Shown: one piece after another, positions 26,870 to 37,428 of the stretch
Layout of the letters: the number at the start of each line of letters is the position of its first letter
Numbering within the stretch: the stretch's first letter is position 1
DNA from: Symmachiella dynata
Lineage (GTDB): Bacteria; Planctomycetota; Planctomycetia; Planctomycetales; Planctomycetaceae
Reading direction: 5' to 3'
Assembly: GCF_007747995.1 (NCBI RefSeq)
Contig: NZ_CP036276.1
Location: forward strand, 6,872,001 to 6,936,000
Length of the DNA stretch: 64,000 bases
Notes under the pieces: model-generated
What the model saw: only the letters and a program-made list of their open reading frames with translations
Told to the model about the DNA's origin: nothing
The model's database searches: none
Position numbers and translations under genes: made by a program

Positions 26870-28450
26870 CTAGAGTTTACTCAATTGATTTCCGGCTTTG
26901 AGCGACCGGGCGCGTTCGACGAGTTCTACAAACTCCGCGCGGTATCCGTGAGGATCCCATGTCAGATTGGCGCGGGCAATTTCCAAAACGGTATCGAGCG
27001 TCGCGGTACCCCGATGCTCCGAATCGCGCAACAGCATTCCAAAGGCGGCGATCGCTGTTGCGAATTGAAAATCGGGCGAGGCTTCCGCAAATGACTTGTC
27101 GCTGTGCTGCAGCGTAAACCGCAACTCGCGACTATCGGTGCCATCAGGGTCTTTATAACGTAGCCGTAGCGTGAGCACCTCGAACTCATCGGCAACAGCA
27201 GCATTCTGCGGTTGTTGGTATTTCGACGGGTCGACCTGGGGCAGGGGGGTATCGCTGCCGACCGGCACAATTTCGTACAGTGCGGTGACCGTATGCCCCG
27301 CACCAATTTCGCCGGCATCCTTTGCGTCATCCTGAAAATCCTCCGCTTGCAGCATACGGTTTTCATAACCGATCAGCCGGTAGCCGGCCACGCGGGCCGG
27401 GTTGAAATCGACTTGAATCTTCACGTCTTTAGCAATCGTGATCAGCGTGCCGGTCATTTGTTCAACGAACACCTTGCGGGCTTCGTTGAGCGTATCGATG
27501 TAACCGTAGTTGCCATTCCCGCGGTCGGCTAATTTTTCCAACGTGGAGTCTTGGTAGTTTCCCATGCCAAATCCCAGCACGCTCAAATAGACACCACTTT
27601 TGGCTTTGCTCTCGATCAGCTGCACGAGATCGCTTTGGTTGGTGGTGCCGATATTGAAATCACCATCGGTACAGAGGATCACGCGGTTGACGCCGCCGGC
27701 AATGTAGTTTTCGACGGCCACGTTGTAGGCCAATTCCACACCCGCGCCGCCGTTGGTCCCGCCACCGGCATTCAACCGTTCCAGGGCGTCGTGAATCACG
27801 TCGCGTTGATCACCGGTCGTGGAGGGGAGTACCAATCCCGATGCGCCGGCATAGACCACGATCGCCACGCGGTCGTTTTCGCCGAAATTGTCGACGAGCA
27901 TTTTGATCGCCGATTTAACGAGCGGAAGCTTATTGGGTTCGGCCATCGATCCGGAGACATCCAGCAAGAACACCAGATTGCTGACCGGACGGTGCGCACT
28001 GTTGATTTCACGCCCTTTCAAAGCAATGCGCGCCAAAGTGTGTGCGGGATTCCAGGGGCAACCCGCCATTTCGATACTGGCAGAAAACGGTTCATCGCCG
28101 CTGGGAGGAGGGTATTCGTACGGGAAATAGTTGAGCATTTCCTCAATCCGCACCGCCCCAGCCGGTGGCAGCTGCCCTTGTGTCAAGAACCGGCGCACGT
28201 TGGAGTAGGAAGCGGTGTCGACGTCGATCGAAAACGTCGAAAGGGGATTGACCGCGGCATTGAGGAAGCGGTTTTCAACAATCTGGTCGTAGGCTTCGCC
28301 ACTAAAATCTGTGTCGTTGGACAGAGAGGTTTGTGCCATGGACTGGGCATCAATCGATGCCGCCTTTCTCTCTGTGTCCATCGGTCGATTGGAATCGTAG
28401 CTGCAACCAACCATACACATCGTGCCCAGCAGGACCAGAACAAAGCGCAT
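26870..28450 (-). CDS. von Willebrand factor type A lipoprotein (YfbK-like)
   Basis: A 526-aa lipoprotein with lipobox MVGC (Cys16). The N-terminal region STFSIDVDTASYSNVRRFL and RIEEMLNYFPYEYP is the hallmark of YfbK-type proteins. A vWA domain follows, with an intact MIDAS: DVSGS in VFLLDVSGSMAEPNK, a distal Thr, and CTDGDFN. A C-terminal DUF3520-like part ends the protein. The ATG has GAGGAGGGG just upstream. The MIDAS implies divalent-metal-dependent protein binding at the membrane surface. In this family partners are often MoxR ATPases or sigma factors, but none is adjacent here, so its partner is unknown. Confidence 0.88.
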   Translation of the reverse strand: MRFVLVLLGTMCMVGCSYDSNRPMDTERKAASIDAQSMAQTSLSNDTDFSGEAYDQIVENRFLNAAVNPLSTFSIDVDTASYSNVRRFLTQGQLPPAGAVRIEEMLNYFPYEYPPPSGDEPFSASIEMAGCPWNPAHTLARIALKGREINSAHRPVSNLVFLLDVSGSMAEPNKLPLVKSAIKMLVDNFGENDRVAIVVYAGASGLVLPSTTGDQRDVIHDALERLNAGGGTNGGAGVELAYNVAVENYIAGGVNRVILCTDGDFNIGTTNQSDLVQLIESKAKSGVYLSVLGFGMGNYQDSTLEKLADRGNGNYGYIDTLNEARKVFVEQMTGTLITIAKDVKIQVDFNPARVAGYRLIGYENRMLQAEDFQDDAKDAGEIGAGHTVTALYEIVPVGSDTPLPQVDPSKYQQPQNAAVADEFEVLTLRLRYKDPDGTDSRELRFTLQHSDKSFAEASPDFQFATAIAAFGMLLRDSEHRGTATLDTVLEIARANLTWDPHGYRAEFVELVERARSLKAGNQLSKL

Positions 28451-28758
28451 CGCATCCCCTCCTCAAGAATTGTGAGGTGCCCGTGTTCGATAAGAAGTTA
28501 GCGTCGCGGTGCGAGCATTGAGCGCGACCGGCATTGGCTATCTATTAGAGATGCGCTGCAGCGAGAAATAATTCCCGGGATTCACATTTTTTCAGAGAAT
28601 CCGCGCAGCATGGATAACAATCACGAGAAGCAAGCCGTGTCGTTTACCAGTTCGTTGAAAACCCAAAAACTTTCGAGAGTCGGGTGCCACTGCTGGCTTG
28701 TCCAGCAGTGTTTTTTAGGTCACACATTTTGCACTGACACCCAATTTCAACAGGCCGG
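28451..28758. repeat. Intergenic gap with CACTGCTGG hairpin at 28688-28710
   Basis: About 310 bp with no gene. The hairpin (arms CACTGCTGG / CCAGCAGTG, 5-nt loop) is followed on the plus strand by TTTTTT, giving it a terminator-like shape. However, no plus-strand gene precedes it closely, and it is the exact reverse complement of the repeat at 794-816. Confidence 0.6.
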
Positions 28759-30720
28759 TTACATCCGTTCGCTGGTGTGGATGCCGAGCAGCTCAAGGCC
28801 CTGCGCAATCACGCGGGCGGTCAGGTCGCACAGTAGCAGGCGGCTGTTGCGCAAGTCGTCTGTTTCCGCATTGACCACAGGACAATGCTCGAAAAAACCG
28901 CTGAACACACCGGCGGTCTTGAACAGATACTCGGTGAGATAATTCGGCCGATATTCCGCCGCTGCTTGCGCTAGTGCTTCGGGAAATCGCAATAGCGACA
29001 ATATGAGTTGTCGTTCTGACTTGTGGGAGAGTCGAATGACGGCGCCGGACTGTCGCAGCGACTCCCGGTCGACCTCAGCACGACGGAGAATGCCGCACAC
29101 GCGGGCGTAGGCGTATTGTATATACGTCGCCGTGTCGCCGGTGGTAGCGAGCATCTTGTCCCAGTTGAAGACGTAGTCGCTGTCACGATTGTGGTGCAGG
29201 TCGGCGTATTTGATGCCTCCCAAGCCGACGATCTCTGCGATGCGACGACGCTCCGGTTCATCGAGTTCCGCGCCGTTGGGCTTGGCATCGTCGTTGTCAC
29301 TGACAATCGTATAAGCCTTGGCGATCGATTCGTCCAGCAATGACTCCAACCCCACCGTATCGCCTGAACGCGTTTTGAAGGGACGTCGATCATCCCCTAG
29401 GATCGTGCCGAAACTGACGTGCTGCAGCTCGGTCTGGTCGTAGCCCCATTTACGAACCGTTTCGAACAGCAGCTTAAAGTGATCCCCTTGGCGAGCATCG
29501 ACGACGTAGATGATGGCGTCGGCCTTCAACTCCTCGATGCGGTATTTGACCGTCGCCAAGTCGGTGGTTGCGTACGTAAATGCTCCGTCGGTTTTGCGAA
29601 CGATAAATGGGGCCTCGAAGCCTTCGACGAAGGCGCAAATCGCCGCTTCACTCTCGCGGGCAATCCCTTTTGCCTGCAGGTCGGCGACGACGTCGGCCAG
29701 CATCGGTTGATAGAAACTTTCGCCCAACGATTTGTCGAAATGAATTTCTAACCGGTCATAGACGCTTTGCAGTGCTTCCAAGCAGAGCGGAATGAACTGG
29801 TCCCACAACGCCCGGTTTTCCGCATCCCCCGCATGCAGCTTGGCGGTTTCATTGCGGGCAGCGGTCGCGATCTGGGGATCTGCGTCAGCCAGGGCCTTGA
29901 GTTTCGTATCGCCATCGACCGTGGCGATTTTCTTTTCAGCGGCCTGGATTTTATCCTTCAGCCCGACGACTTGGTTGGTGAGTTGCTTGACCGCTTTTTT
30001 TGCTTTTTTGTCTTTGGGATCGGCGTCTTGTTGGGCCGCGGTTAAAGCGGCTTCGCGCTCGGTCAATGTCTCGCGCAGCTGTGGCAGCTCTTTGGTGGCG
30101 GCGTGGTAATCGCTAAGTTGATTCACCAGACGGTACAGCCGCGACAGCTCAAGGACGGGAGCTTCCTCATAAGCCGACTGGTCGAGGAAGTTTTTGTACC
30201 CGTAGATGATCATGCCGAACTGCGTCCCCCAATCGCCGATGTGATTGTCACCGACGACATTGTGGCCCAGACAGCCTAGGATGCGGTACAGAGCAGCACC
30301 GATCACTGTGCTGCGGAGGTGCCCGACGTGCATCGGTTTGGCGACATTGGGAGCAGAGTAGTCGACGATGAAGTTGCGCGGTTGGGCGACCGGTTCCACG
30401 CCGAGGCGCTCGTCGTTGATCAGATTATTGATGGCCGTTTCCAGCCATTCGTCGCGCAGCTTGAGATTAATAAAACCTGGTCCGGCGACTTCCAGCGGTT
30501 CGCACAGCTCGTCGAGATCGACACTGGCAACCAGTTCGGCGGCCAATTCTCGCGGCATCTTGCCGACCTGTTTGCCCAATGACATCGCGCAGTTGGCTTG
30601 ATAGTCGCCGAACTTCGGATCACCGGCCGGTTTGATCATTGCGGCGAACTGCGGCGCATCGTCGGTGTAGCTATTGAGCGCGGACTCAAATTGGTCACGG
30701 AGTTGTTTCAGGACGTTCAT
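28759..30720 (-). CDS. argS: Arginyl-tRNA synthetase
   Basis: Class I aminoacyl-tRNA synthetase of 653 aa charging tRNA-Arg. The N-terminal Add1 domain is followed by the catalytic core with HVGH (residues 131-134, the HIGH motif) in DYSAPNVAKPMHVGHLRST, then DNHIGDWGTQFG, and near the C-terminus the DALR anticodon-binding domain. As in many ArgS proteins no canonical KMSKS is seen; the FKTRSGDTVGL segment occupies that place. It is about 75 residues longer than typical enzymes because of a lysine/alanine-rich, coiled-coil-like insertion at about residues 210-295. It lies 45 bp after rsfS and is probably co-transcribed. Confidence 0.95.
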   Translation of the reverse strand: MNVLKQLRDQFESALNSYTDDAPQFAAMIKPAGDPKFGDYQANCAMSLGKQVGKMPRELAAELVASVDLDELCEPLEVAGPGFINLKLRDEWLETAINNLINDERLGVEPVAQPRNFIVDYSAPNVAKPMHVGHLRSTVIGAALYRILGCLGHNVVGDNHIGDWGTQFGMIIYGYKNFLDQSAYEEAPVLELSRLYRLVNQLSDYHAATKELPQLRETLTEREAALTAAQQDADPKDKKAKKAVKQLTNQVVGLKDKIQAAEKKIATVDGDTKLKALADADPQIATAARNETAKLHAGDAENRALWDQFIPLCLEALQSVYDRLEIHFDKSLGESFYQPMLADVVADLQAKGIARESEAAICAFVEGFEAPFIVRKTDGAFTYATTDLATVKYRIEELKADAIIYVVDARQGDHFKLLFETVRKWGYDQTELQHVSFGTILGDDRRPFKTRSGDTVGLESLLDESIAKAYTIVSDNDDAKPNGAELDEPERRRIAEIVGLGGIKYADLHHNRDSDYVFNWDKMLATTGDTATYIQYAYARVCGILRRAEVDRESLRQSGAVIRLSHKSERQLILSLLRFPEALAQAAAEYRPNYLTEYLFKTAGVFSGFFEHCPVVNAETDDLRNSRLLLCDLTARVIAQGLELLGIHTSERM

Positions 30721-30765
30721 AGCGGCCTTTGGCAGGGGGTCAGCATCGCTGCGATCACGGATGGA

Positions 30766-31206
30766 TCACTCAGCGTCGTCGAGGGGGACCGACTGCCAGT
30801 CGATTTTTTCCGCATCGGCCCACAAGTGTTCCAGATCGTACAGCGTGCGGGTCTCGGGATTGAAGACGTGGATGACGACGTCACCGTAATCCTGCAACAC
30901 CCAGGTATCGCCGTCGTACCCCTCGGTTCCGATCCGCTGCGACCCGGTCTTCCGCATCATGCGGCTCGATTCGTCGGCGATAGCGTGCATCTGTCGCCGG
31001 CTGGTGGCTGTGGTGATCACAAAGTAGTCCGCAATCCGTGTCACCGAGGTCAGGTTCAACACGACCGTATCGGTGCCGCGATATTCATCGGCCACGCGTG
31101 CACAGCCGCACGCCAACTGTAAGGCGCGCTCCTGTGCGGCGCTGTTTTGCGGTTCACTGGATTCAGTCGTAATCGTCTTCATCTCCCCAATTCCGGCCGG
31201 AGCCAT
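30766..31206 (-). CDS. rsfS: Ribosomal silencing factor RsfS
   Basis: RsfS/Iojap family protein, 146 aa, that binds ribosomal protein L14 and blocks subunit joining when nutrients are low. Signature segments are DTVVLNLTSVTRIADYFVI, TATSRRQMHAIAD, WVLQDYGDVVIHVF and YDLEHLWADA. The N-terminus upstream of about residue 25 is variable; ATGs at 31206 and 31182 are both possible, as neither has a well-spaced ribosome site. It stands between hppA (76 bp) and argS (45 bp) rather than next to nadD, its usual neighbour elsewhere. Confidence 0.92.
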   Translation of the reverse strand: MAPAGIGEMKTITTESSEPQNSAAQERALQLACGCARVADEYRGTDTVVLNLTSVTRIADYFVITTATSRRQMHAIADESSRMMRKTGSQRIGTEGYDGDTWVLQDYGDVVIHVFNPETRTLYDLEHLWADAEKIDWQSVPLDDAE

Positions 31207-31282
31207 TTTAGTAAGAAACGTGATTTGTCTTTAGGACACGTTTCAATGGTTCGCGGCCGGTTTCGCTAGAAACAACGGCGGG

Positions 31283-33898
31283 CTACATGCCCAACGCCAT
31301 TTTTACGATCAGGCCGGCGAAGACCACTGAAACCATACTCATCAATTTGATCAAGATATTCAAGCTGGGACCGCTGGTATCCTTGAATGGATCGCCAACA
31401 GTATCTCCCACCACGGTGGCTTTATGGGCATCAGTCCCTTTTCCGCCGTGGGCACCTGCTTCAATATACTTCTTAGCGTTGTCCCAGGCACCACCGGCAT
31501 TGGCCATCATAATGGCGACGGCAAAACCGGAGGTCAGTCCGCCAGCCAGCATGCCCATGACGCCAGCGACGCCCAACAGCAAACCAACCACAATCGGGGC
31601 AACCAAGCCCATAACGGCCGGTACGACCATTTCACGCTGCGCGGCTGCTGTACTAATGGCGACACAAGAGGCATAGTCCGGTTCGGCTTCGCTTTCCATG
31701 ATACCTGGAATATCGCGGAATTGACGGCGGACTTCTTCAACCATGGCACCGGCAGAACGTCCCACAGCCTTCATGGTCATCGCACAGAACACGAACGCCA
31801 AGGCAACACCGGCAAACATACCGACCAGTACCCGCGGGTTCATGACAGTGACGTTGTAATAACGAACAAAGTCCGGAATTTTGGCAAAGCGGTTATTTAC
31901 GATATAGCCTTGATTCGCCAACTTATCGAGGTCGACTGTTGCGGAATCGCCCGGTTTGAGGTCAATCAGTGCTTGCAGTTCCTTGTCCCGGTGTTCTTCT
32001 TTGACGGTCGGCGGGAAGATCAACCAAGCTTCGTTTTTGCCACCTTCTTCTTTCGAATTTGTCGCAAGCAACCCGCTGGCGACTTTTTTAACCGTGCCTT
32101 CGCCTTCTGTTCCCACAATCGAGGGTTCCACCCAGCGGTCGAAACCGATGCGGACTTCTTCGACATAAGCGGCCAATAGTGCCAGAGCGGTCAAGGCAGC
32201 TGAGCCGATGGCAAAACCCTTACCAGTCGCGGCTGTGGTATTCCCCAAGCTATCGAGGGCGTCGGTCCGCTCGCGGACGATCGGGTCTTGGTGGCTCATT
32301 TCCGCGTTACCACCCGCGTTGTCGGCAATCGGTCCGTAGGCATCGGTCGCTAAGGTCAGGCCCAGCGTACTGAGCATGCCGACGGCTGCGATACCGACCC
32401 CATAAAGGCCCAAGGCAAACGTATCGGCGTTGGCATAGTCAAATCCGGTGCAGGCACCGAAGGAGACGAGAATGGCAGCACCCACGATCACGATCGGAAC
32501 CCAAACGCTGTAGAAGCCTTCCGCAACACCGGCGATGATAACGGTGGCCGGTCCAGTGACCGCTTGGTCGGCGATTCGTTTTGTCGGGGCGTATTCTTCG
32601 CTCGTCGAGAATTCCGTCCATTTGCCGATTCCGATTCCAGCGACGAGGCCGGTCACCACGGCGATAAACACACCAAAGGCCAATCCCCATCCATGCGGCA
32701 TCCCTGCATTTTCGAGAATTTCACCGACTTCGCCGGTGGAGGGTAGATACAAGATAAAGAACGCCAGCACCGCCGTCACGACAGCGACTAACGCACTGGA
32801 AATGTTAATTCCCTTGGCCAAGGCGGCCAGCAGATTGCGCTGCGAGGCTCCTTCTTCGGTTTTGACGAGGAAGACACCATAGATGGAAACCGCGATTCCC
32901 GCCGCCGCAATAGCAAACGGCAACAACAGCATCATGGCCTGCATTTTCAGGTGACCCTGAAATGCCGCCACGCCCAAAGCCGCGGTCGCCAAAATCGAGC
33001 CACAATAAGATTCGTAGAGATCCGCACCCATACCGGCGACGTCTCCCACGTTGTCTCCCACGTTGTCGGCGATCGTGGCGGGGTTCCGCGGATCGTCTTC
33101 AGGAATTCCAGCTTCGACCTTTCCAACCAAGTCGGCACCCACGTCGGCTGCTTTGGTGAAGATGCCGCCGCCCACGCGAGCAAACAACGCTTGGCAACTC
33201 GCCCCCATGCCAAAGCAGAGCATGGTGACCGTGATTTCTTCCAGAGTGAAGTGATAGCCCATCATGGGGGCAATGTAATACAGGCCGCCAAACCAGAGCG
33301 TGATGTCGATCAGACCGAGTCCGACCACCACCAAACCCATGACCGCACCGCTACGAAAAGCAACTTGTAGACCTTGGTTCAGTGATTGCTTGGCGCCTTG
33401 GGCGGTCCGTGAACTGGCGAGTGTCGCCGTTTTCATCCCGAACCAACCGGCCAAACCGGAAAAGAAACCACCGGTCAGGAAGGCAAAGGGGACAATCGGG
33501 TGTTGGGCCTTAAAGACAAAGGCCACAATCCCCAGAATAATCCCAGTTACAACGAAGAAGATCGTCACGACCTTATATTGCTGCCGCAAATAGGCGTTCG
33601 ACCCGTCGCGGACATGACCGGCGATTTTGACCATCACCTCGTCACCTTCGTCCTGGGTGATCATCCAGTCGTAGAACTTTTTGGCGTACCACAATGCCGC
33701 TATCGAAGCGATAAAGCAGAGGCACCAAATCATGAACACCATGACAGGAGACCCCTGATTCGAGGCTCCTAAAGCCGCGTCGCCTTCACCCGCTTCCTGA
33801 GCGAATAAGGGCGTGGCCATTAAGGCCGTAATTGCCAAAGGCAAGAGCAGTTTCCAACGATTCACCATCTGACCGACTCGCGATGAGAGGAGTTTCAT
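31283..33898 (-). CDS. hppA: Membrane-bound ion-translocating pyrophosphatase
   Basis: Couples PPi hydrolysis to export of H+ or Na+; about 16 membrane spans, 871 aa. Catalytic motifs are [35 protein letters not shown] (residues 269-286) and near the end [19 protein letters not shown]. At the K+-dependence site the sequence is [10 protein letters not shown], with Ala556 and Gly559, the pattern of K+-dependent enzymes. Residues about 581-688 form a hydrophilic insertion between two spans, making it about 150 residues longer than usual. The N-terminal span with AQEA looks signal-peptide-like. The start is uncertain: 33916, 33898 and 33868 are all ATG; 33898 has GGAG 12 nt upstream. Which ion is pumped cannot be told. 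Confidence 0.94.
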   Translation of the reverse strand: MKLLSSRVGQMVNRWKLLLPLAITALMATPLFAQEAGEGDAALGASNQGSPVMVFMIWCLCFIASIAALWYAKKFYDWMITQDEGDEVMVKIAGHVRDGSNAYLRQQYKVVTIFFVVTGIILGIVAFVFKAQHPIVPFAFLTGGFFSGLAGWFGMKTATLASSRTAQGAKQSLNQGLQVAFRSGAVMGLVVVGLGLIDITLWFGGLYYIAPMMGYHFTLEEITVTMLCFGMGASCQALFARVGGGIFTKAADVGADLVGKVEAGIPEDDPRNPATIADNVGDNVGDVAGMGADLYESYCGSILATAALGVAAFQGHLKMQAMMLLLPFAIAAAGIAVSIYGVFLVKTEEGASQRNLLAALAKGINISSALVAVVTAVLAFFILYLPSTGEVGEILENAGMPHGWGLAFGVFIAVVTGLVAGIGIGKWTEFSTSEEYAPTKRIADQAVTGPATVIIAGVAEGFYSVWVPIVIVGAAILVSFGACTGFDYANADTFALGLYGVGIAAVGMLSTLGLTLATDAYGPIADNAGGNAEMSHQDPIVRERTDALDSLGNTTAATGKGFAIGSAALTALALLAAYVEEVRIGFDRWVEPSIVGTEGEGTVKKVASGLLATNSKEEGGKNEAWLIFPPTVKEEHRDKELQALIDLKPGDSATVDLDKLANQGYIVNNRFAKIPDFVRYYNVTVMNPRVLVGMFAGVALAFVFCAMTMKAVGRSAGAMVEEVRRQFRDIPGIMESEAEPDYASCVAISTAAAQREMVVPAVMGLVAPIVVGLLLGVAGVMGMLAGGLTSGFAVAIMMANAGGAWDNAKKYIEAGAHGGKGTDAHKATVVGDTVGDPFKDTSGPSLNILIKLMSMVSVVFAGLIVKMALGM

Positions 33899-34317
33899 CC
33901 TGGGGTTGATCTCCATTGTACAGAGGCTGACACAATCAGCGAGAAAACGTAGACGGACCACTTGGTCGGGACGAGCGATGCCCCAATTAGAATGCCGCTA
34001 CGCAACTGGGCCGGTTGTGCCGCAATTCATGGTTAATTCATGATTTCCAGCGACTAAAGGCCGCGAGTGTAGCGGTGGTCGACGTTCGTTGTCAACGTCG
34101 CGGCTATCGGCAAAAGCGGCTGATTTGCGGAAAATCTGCCAGATTTTTCTCGACGGCGCGAATCTGTCGCCACAGAGGAAATTGCCCGGCCGGTCGAGCT
34201 GAGGATTGAGCGCAATCAGAGCGGAGTTTTGCCTCCACAAAGCCCTCCCCGCCCTGATACGGCGGGGAGCTTACCTGCTTCAACCGATTCTAGCAGCGTG
34301 GAACGAGACTCGCCGAC
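33899..34317. other. Intergenic region between hppA and the ABC operon
   Basis: About 420 bp without a gene. It contains the promoter of hppA and, at its far end, the hairpin listed at 34245-34269. Confidence 0.5.
34245..34269 (-). terminator. Putative terminator of the ABC operon
   Basis: Perfect 9-bp stem CTCCCCGCC / GGCGGGGAG with a 7-nt loop, about 50 bp past the stop of the 34318-35688 gene. The minus-strand tail is only moderately T-rich (GGCTTTGTGG), so efficiency is uncertain. Confidence 0.5.
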
Positions 34318-35688
34318 TTACTGGCGAGTCCGCCGCCGCAATTCCGATTGTGCATTGGGGACACGAGACTGGTTCATGTTCCACATTTTCTTGAGCGGAT
34401 GCACATCGACGCGTTTTCCAAGCGTTTGCTGGATGTCGCGATAGATCAAGATGGCCACTAGCCCTTCTTCGACGGTGAGTTCTTCTTCGAGCAAGACCGG
34501 GAAGTCCTCGAGCATTTTTTCAAACTTCCGCATACCGCGAAGCAACAGCGCCTCGGCTTCGATGAATTCGCCCGCCTTGTACTTTTGCTCACCCTCGTAC
34601 AGATCACTGTGGGCTTCCATGGTGTTGGTTTCGCGTTCAGCCAACACGCGGGTCCGCCAGTAGGTGTAATTGGTCAGATTGTGAAAGTACGAAACCGTCC
34701 GTTTGACGGTCTCCACGTCGACGTTGTATTCGGCTGCCATTTCTTCGAACTCGGCTTCGCTTTGCACTTCCATGCGAATTTCGCCGAATTCCGTACGAAT
34801 TTTATCGTTTCCAACTGCCAACCAGTCATCGGATGCTGTTTGCCAAGCCTCCCGAGATCTTTCACCCACTTTGCCTTCACGACTGAAGACATCCGCGTAG
34901 TCGATTTGCGAGCGTGCGGGATAGGTGTTGAAAATCTCATTGGTCATGATGTGTTGCTGGTTTTGCGGGTACTGGGCCGCAACATCCTTGGACTTTTGAA
35001 ACCATTCCTTGGCAACCAAATAGTTGTCCTTGCCATCGGGGTTTAAGTCGCGATCAATCCGTTCGTCACTTTCGCCGATCTTCGGATTGGGATCTTGTTC
35101 CATAAAGTATTGGCGAAACTGTTTCCATTCGTCAGAGCGGCCAATTTTTTTGCCCAGCATACTTCCCGTATGCCAGTAGAGTTCGGGCAACTTATGGTTC
35201 CGCTTCGTGCCCCGCTCCAAAAATTTGATGCCGGTCTTGACCCAGTGGTAGCGGTCCGGAACCGCATCCCATTCGGCCGAGACGTTGTATGCCAAGTTCC
35301 AACCCTGGAACTGCCAGACTTTTTGGAAGTGCGGCTGCAACAAAATAATCGACTCGGTCGTACGGTTTAGTTCGGCCCAGTCCTTATGCTGTTGCTGTTC
35401 TTGAGCCTCCATCCACAACAGATTGGTCGCAACGCCGCGTAATCCCAGCAGCACCAAGTTCATGGTCGCACTCGAAGGATCGACGTTCCCCAGGTCGGTG
35501 ACACCGAGGTCGTTCTGCCTCCGCAGCGCATCGAGATGGCCCCCTGTTTCGGCAGGAATCGCGGCGCGCGTTTCCGTCGCCGGAATCGCGGTTCGCCCCG
35601 GACGTCCCAGTAACAGGATCGGAATCAACAGCAGGATAATTCCGAACAGATATACCAATTTGCGTTGTAGCGAATTGAGCTTGTTCAT
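34318..35688 (-). CDS. Membrane-anchored protein of ABC-exporter operon, unknown family
   Basis: A 456-aa protein with one N-terminal membrane span (about residues 10-28) after a short basic start, so the bulk faces outward or is membrane-tethered. The remainder is charged and helical with aromatic-rich segments: LLWMEAQEQQQHKDWAEL, LLQPHFQKVWQFQGWNLAYN, LYWHTGSMLGKKIG, FEKMLEDFPVLLEEEL. The periodicity resembles TPR-type repeats. Its start codon overlaps the stop of the upstream permease gene by 4 nt (ATGA), so translation is coupled. No family with known function recognised. The context suggests an accessory part of the exporter. Confidence 0.8.
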   Translation of the reverse strand: MNKLNSLQRKLVYLFGIILLLIPILLLGRPGRTAIPATETRAAIPAETGGHLDALRRQNDLGVTDLGNVDPSSATMNLVLLGLRGVATNLLWMEAQEQQQHKDWAELNRTTESIILLQPHFQKVWQFQGWNLAYNVSAEWDAVPDRYHWVKTGIKFLERGTKRNHKLPELYWHTGSMLGKKIGRSDEWKQFRQYFMEQDPNPKIGESDERIDRDLNPDGKDNYLVAKEWFQKSKDVAAQYPQNQQHIMTNEIFNTYPARSQIDYADVFSREGKVGERSREAWQTASDDWLAVGNDKIRTEFGEIRMEVQSEAEFEEMAAEYNVDVETVKRTVSYFHNLTNYTYWRTRVLAERETNTMEAHSDLYEGEQKYKAGEFIEAEALLLRGMRKFEKMLEDFPVLLEEELTVEEGLVAILIYRDIQQTLGKRVDVHPLKKMWNMNQSRVPNAQSELRRRTRQ

Positions 35689-37304
35689 TTCGATTCCAAT
35701 TCACGATACTTCAGTGCAACGTACGCTAAAAAGATCCACGGCAAACAGTGGCCGACCATGAGGGCAATTCCGGGCAGCAGTGCCGCTGAAAACGGAACAT
35801 CAAAACCATTAGCCGTATATTCCGTGAAATCCAACGATCCAAAGTTCGGCACCAACTTTTGCGTCACTTTTAAAAACGCTTCGGGCACGGCATCGATCGT
35901 TTCAATCACGGTCTGGCCGGTCGATTTTTCGAGTTCGACATTCGGTGTGGTGTGCTTGTAGATTCGGACCATCGATTCCAGAACACCACCCCCCTTGACG
36001 TTGCCGGCCGCCAGCTCTTCAAAGAACCCTGAAAAGCTCTTGCCGACGATCAACATCACCGAGCTGGCCAGCGTAGCGACCGGACCTTTGACCACACAAC
36101 TCCAGCCGACACACAGCACGACCGCCATTGCCATCATCATCCAAACGCCAACCAGGGCTTTGCAATAACTGGCAGCAAAATGGTGTTCGGGCAGTCGGAT
36201 GAACAAGTCAGGACGTGCCATCCCCAGGTACTGGCCGGAGGTCAAACATTCGACTTCGACGCGCAGCTTGCCGTCTTTGACCAAATCGTCGATCAGATCA
36301 ACGGTTTCTCCCCGGCGGACCGGCAAGGTGCGGGGAACTGTCGTGATGTTGGCCCCGTTGTGGAATTCCTTGACTTCAAAGGGAGCAATCGGCACCCGCA
36401 AATCTTTGTCTTCATTCACGAAGGTATAGCGGGCACGAATGCCGCGGTCGGCATCGCCAATGTAAGAACGAAAAACTTGAAAGGACGATTCCAGCCGCAA
36501 CTCCGGCTCGCCGGTTTCGGGATCGGGACGCAAATAATCTTCGCCCACACCGTCGAAGACCCATGTGGCGCGGGCCTTGGTATTGCCCGGGATGTAGCTA
36601 CGAAACTCCCAGACATCACCGGTATTGATGCCCGATTCTGCCGGCTGGCCCTGCTGGTCTAGCCAGATTATGTCGTTACCGTAGACCGGAACTTTAGCGG
36701 TTAGCGATGCGCGAGAATCCTTGTCGACGACTTGGCGATCCAGCCAGAGATAACCGGCAGCCCCCATCACGACCAAGGCGACCGTGCCGATCATGGCATA
36801 GCCGAAGATCCGCCCCAGGACAATTTCACTACGATAAACCGGTTTGGTCACCACGGTGTGCATCGAGCGGGCTTTGATGTCGTCGGGAATCCCCCAGCAG
36901 GCCAGCAATACGACCAGCGGCAAAATCAACCAACTGATCGAGGTGAGCACAAAACTGACGAGCACCTTGACTTGCGTGTCAGGCTGATCGCCCGGCGAAC
37001 TCAAGAACCATCCCGCGAACATGATCAATAGCACAAAAATCACGCCGACCGCAAAGATCTTGCGTCGCCAAGCTTCACGAAAGGTCAGCATCGACAATGC
37101 AAAGACGCGCCGCGGGGACGTGGAAATCCAGTCATGGACACACGACCCGATCTGCGAAACCAACCAACCGGGGCCGCTCGCCCCTCGGGTCAGCAACGAC
37201 ATGACCAGCAGAAACAAGAAGATGGAAGCCGTTGCGATCCCAGCCACAATTGCCCAGTTGGACAATCCGCCGAGAACGTCAAAGGGTATTGGATCAAAAC
37301 TCAT
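35685..37304 (-). CDS. ABC-2-type transporter permease with large extracytoplasmic domain
   Basis: A 539-aa membrane protein. Spans are predicted near residues 17-38, 83-103, 115-140 and 168-188, then a soluble segment of about 190 residues (190-380: VPVYGNDIIWLDQQGQP, WVFDGVGEDYLRPDP, PRTLPVRRGETVDLID), then further spans near 390-440 and 505-530. The layout fits an ABC-2 permease of the NatB/gliding type, with an unusual periplasmic-side domain. It overlaps the next gene by 4 nt and follows the ATPase gene by 124 bp. Substrate unknown. Confidence 0.78.
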   Translation of the reverse strand: MSFDPIPFDVLGGLSNWAIVAGIATASIFLFLLVMSLLTRGASGPGWLVSQIGSCVHDWISTSPRRVFALSMLTFREAWRRKIFAVGVIFVLLIMFAGWFLSSPGDQPDTQVKVLVSFVLTSISWLILPLVVLLACWGIPDDIKARSMHTVVTKPVYRSEIVLGRIFGYAMIGTVALVVMGAAGYLWLDRQVVDKDSRASLTAKVPVYGNDIIWLDQQGQPAESGINTGDVWEFRSYIPGNTKARATWVFDGVGEDYLRPDPETGEPELRLESSFQVFRSYIGDADRGIRARYTFVNEDKDLRVPIAPFEVKEFHNGANITTVPRTLPVRRGETVDLIDDLVKDGKLRVEVECLTSGQYLGMARPDLFIRLPEHHFAASYCKALVGVWMMMAMAVVLCVGWSCVVKGPVATLASSVMLIVGKSFSGFFEELAAGNVKGGGVLESMVRIYKHTTPNVELEKSTGQTVIETIDAVPEAFLKVTQKLVPNFGSLDFTEYTANGFDVPFSAALLPGIALMVGHCLPWIFLAYVALKYRELESK

Positions 37305-37428
37305 ACTTCACCAGGAAACGCAATGCGCGATGTGAAAGTGCTGAAAGTTGCGGGTATCGGGCGTCATTTGCCCCCAACCGGAAATATTCAATCTCATGAT
37401 TGCCAACCCGGGGGGCCGGCAACCGACC

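Noticed and set aside
28688-28717. Hairpin plus T-run read as a terminator on the plus strand
   Set aside because: No plus-strand gene leads to it, and the same hairpin occurs elsewhere without a T-run, so it is kept as a repeat.
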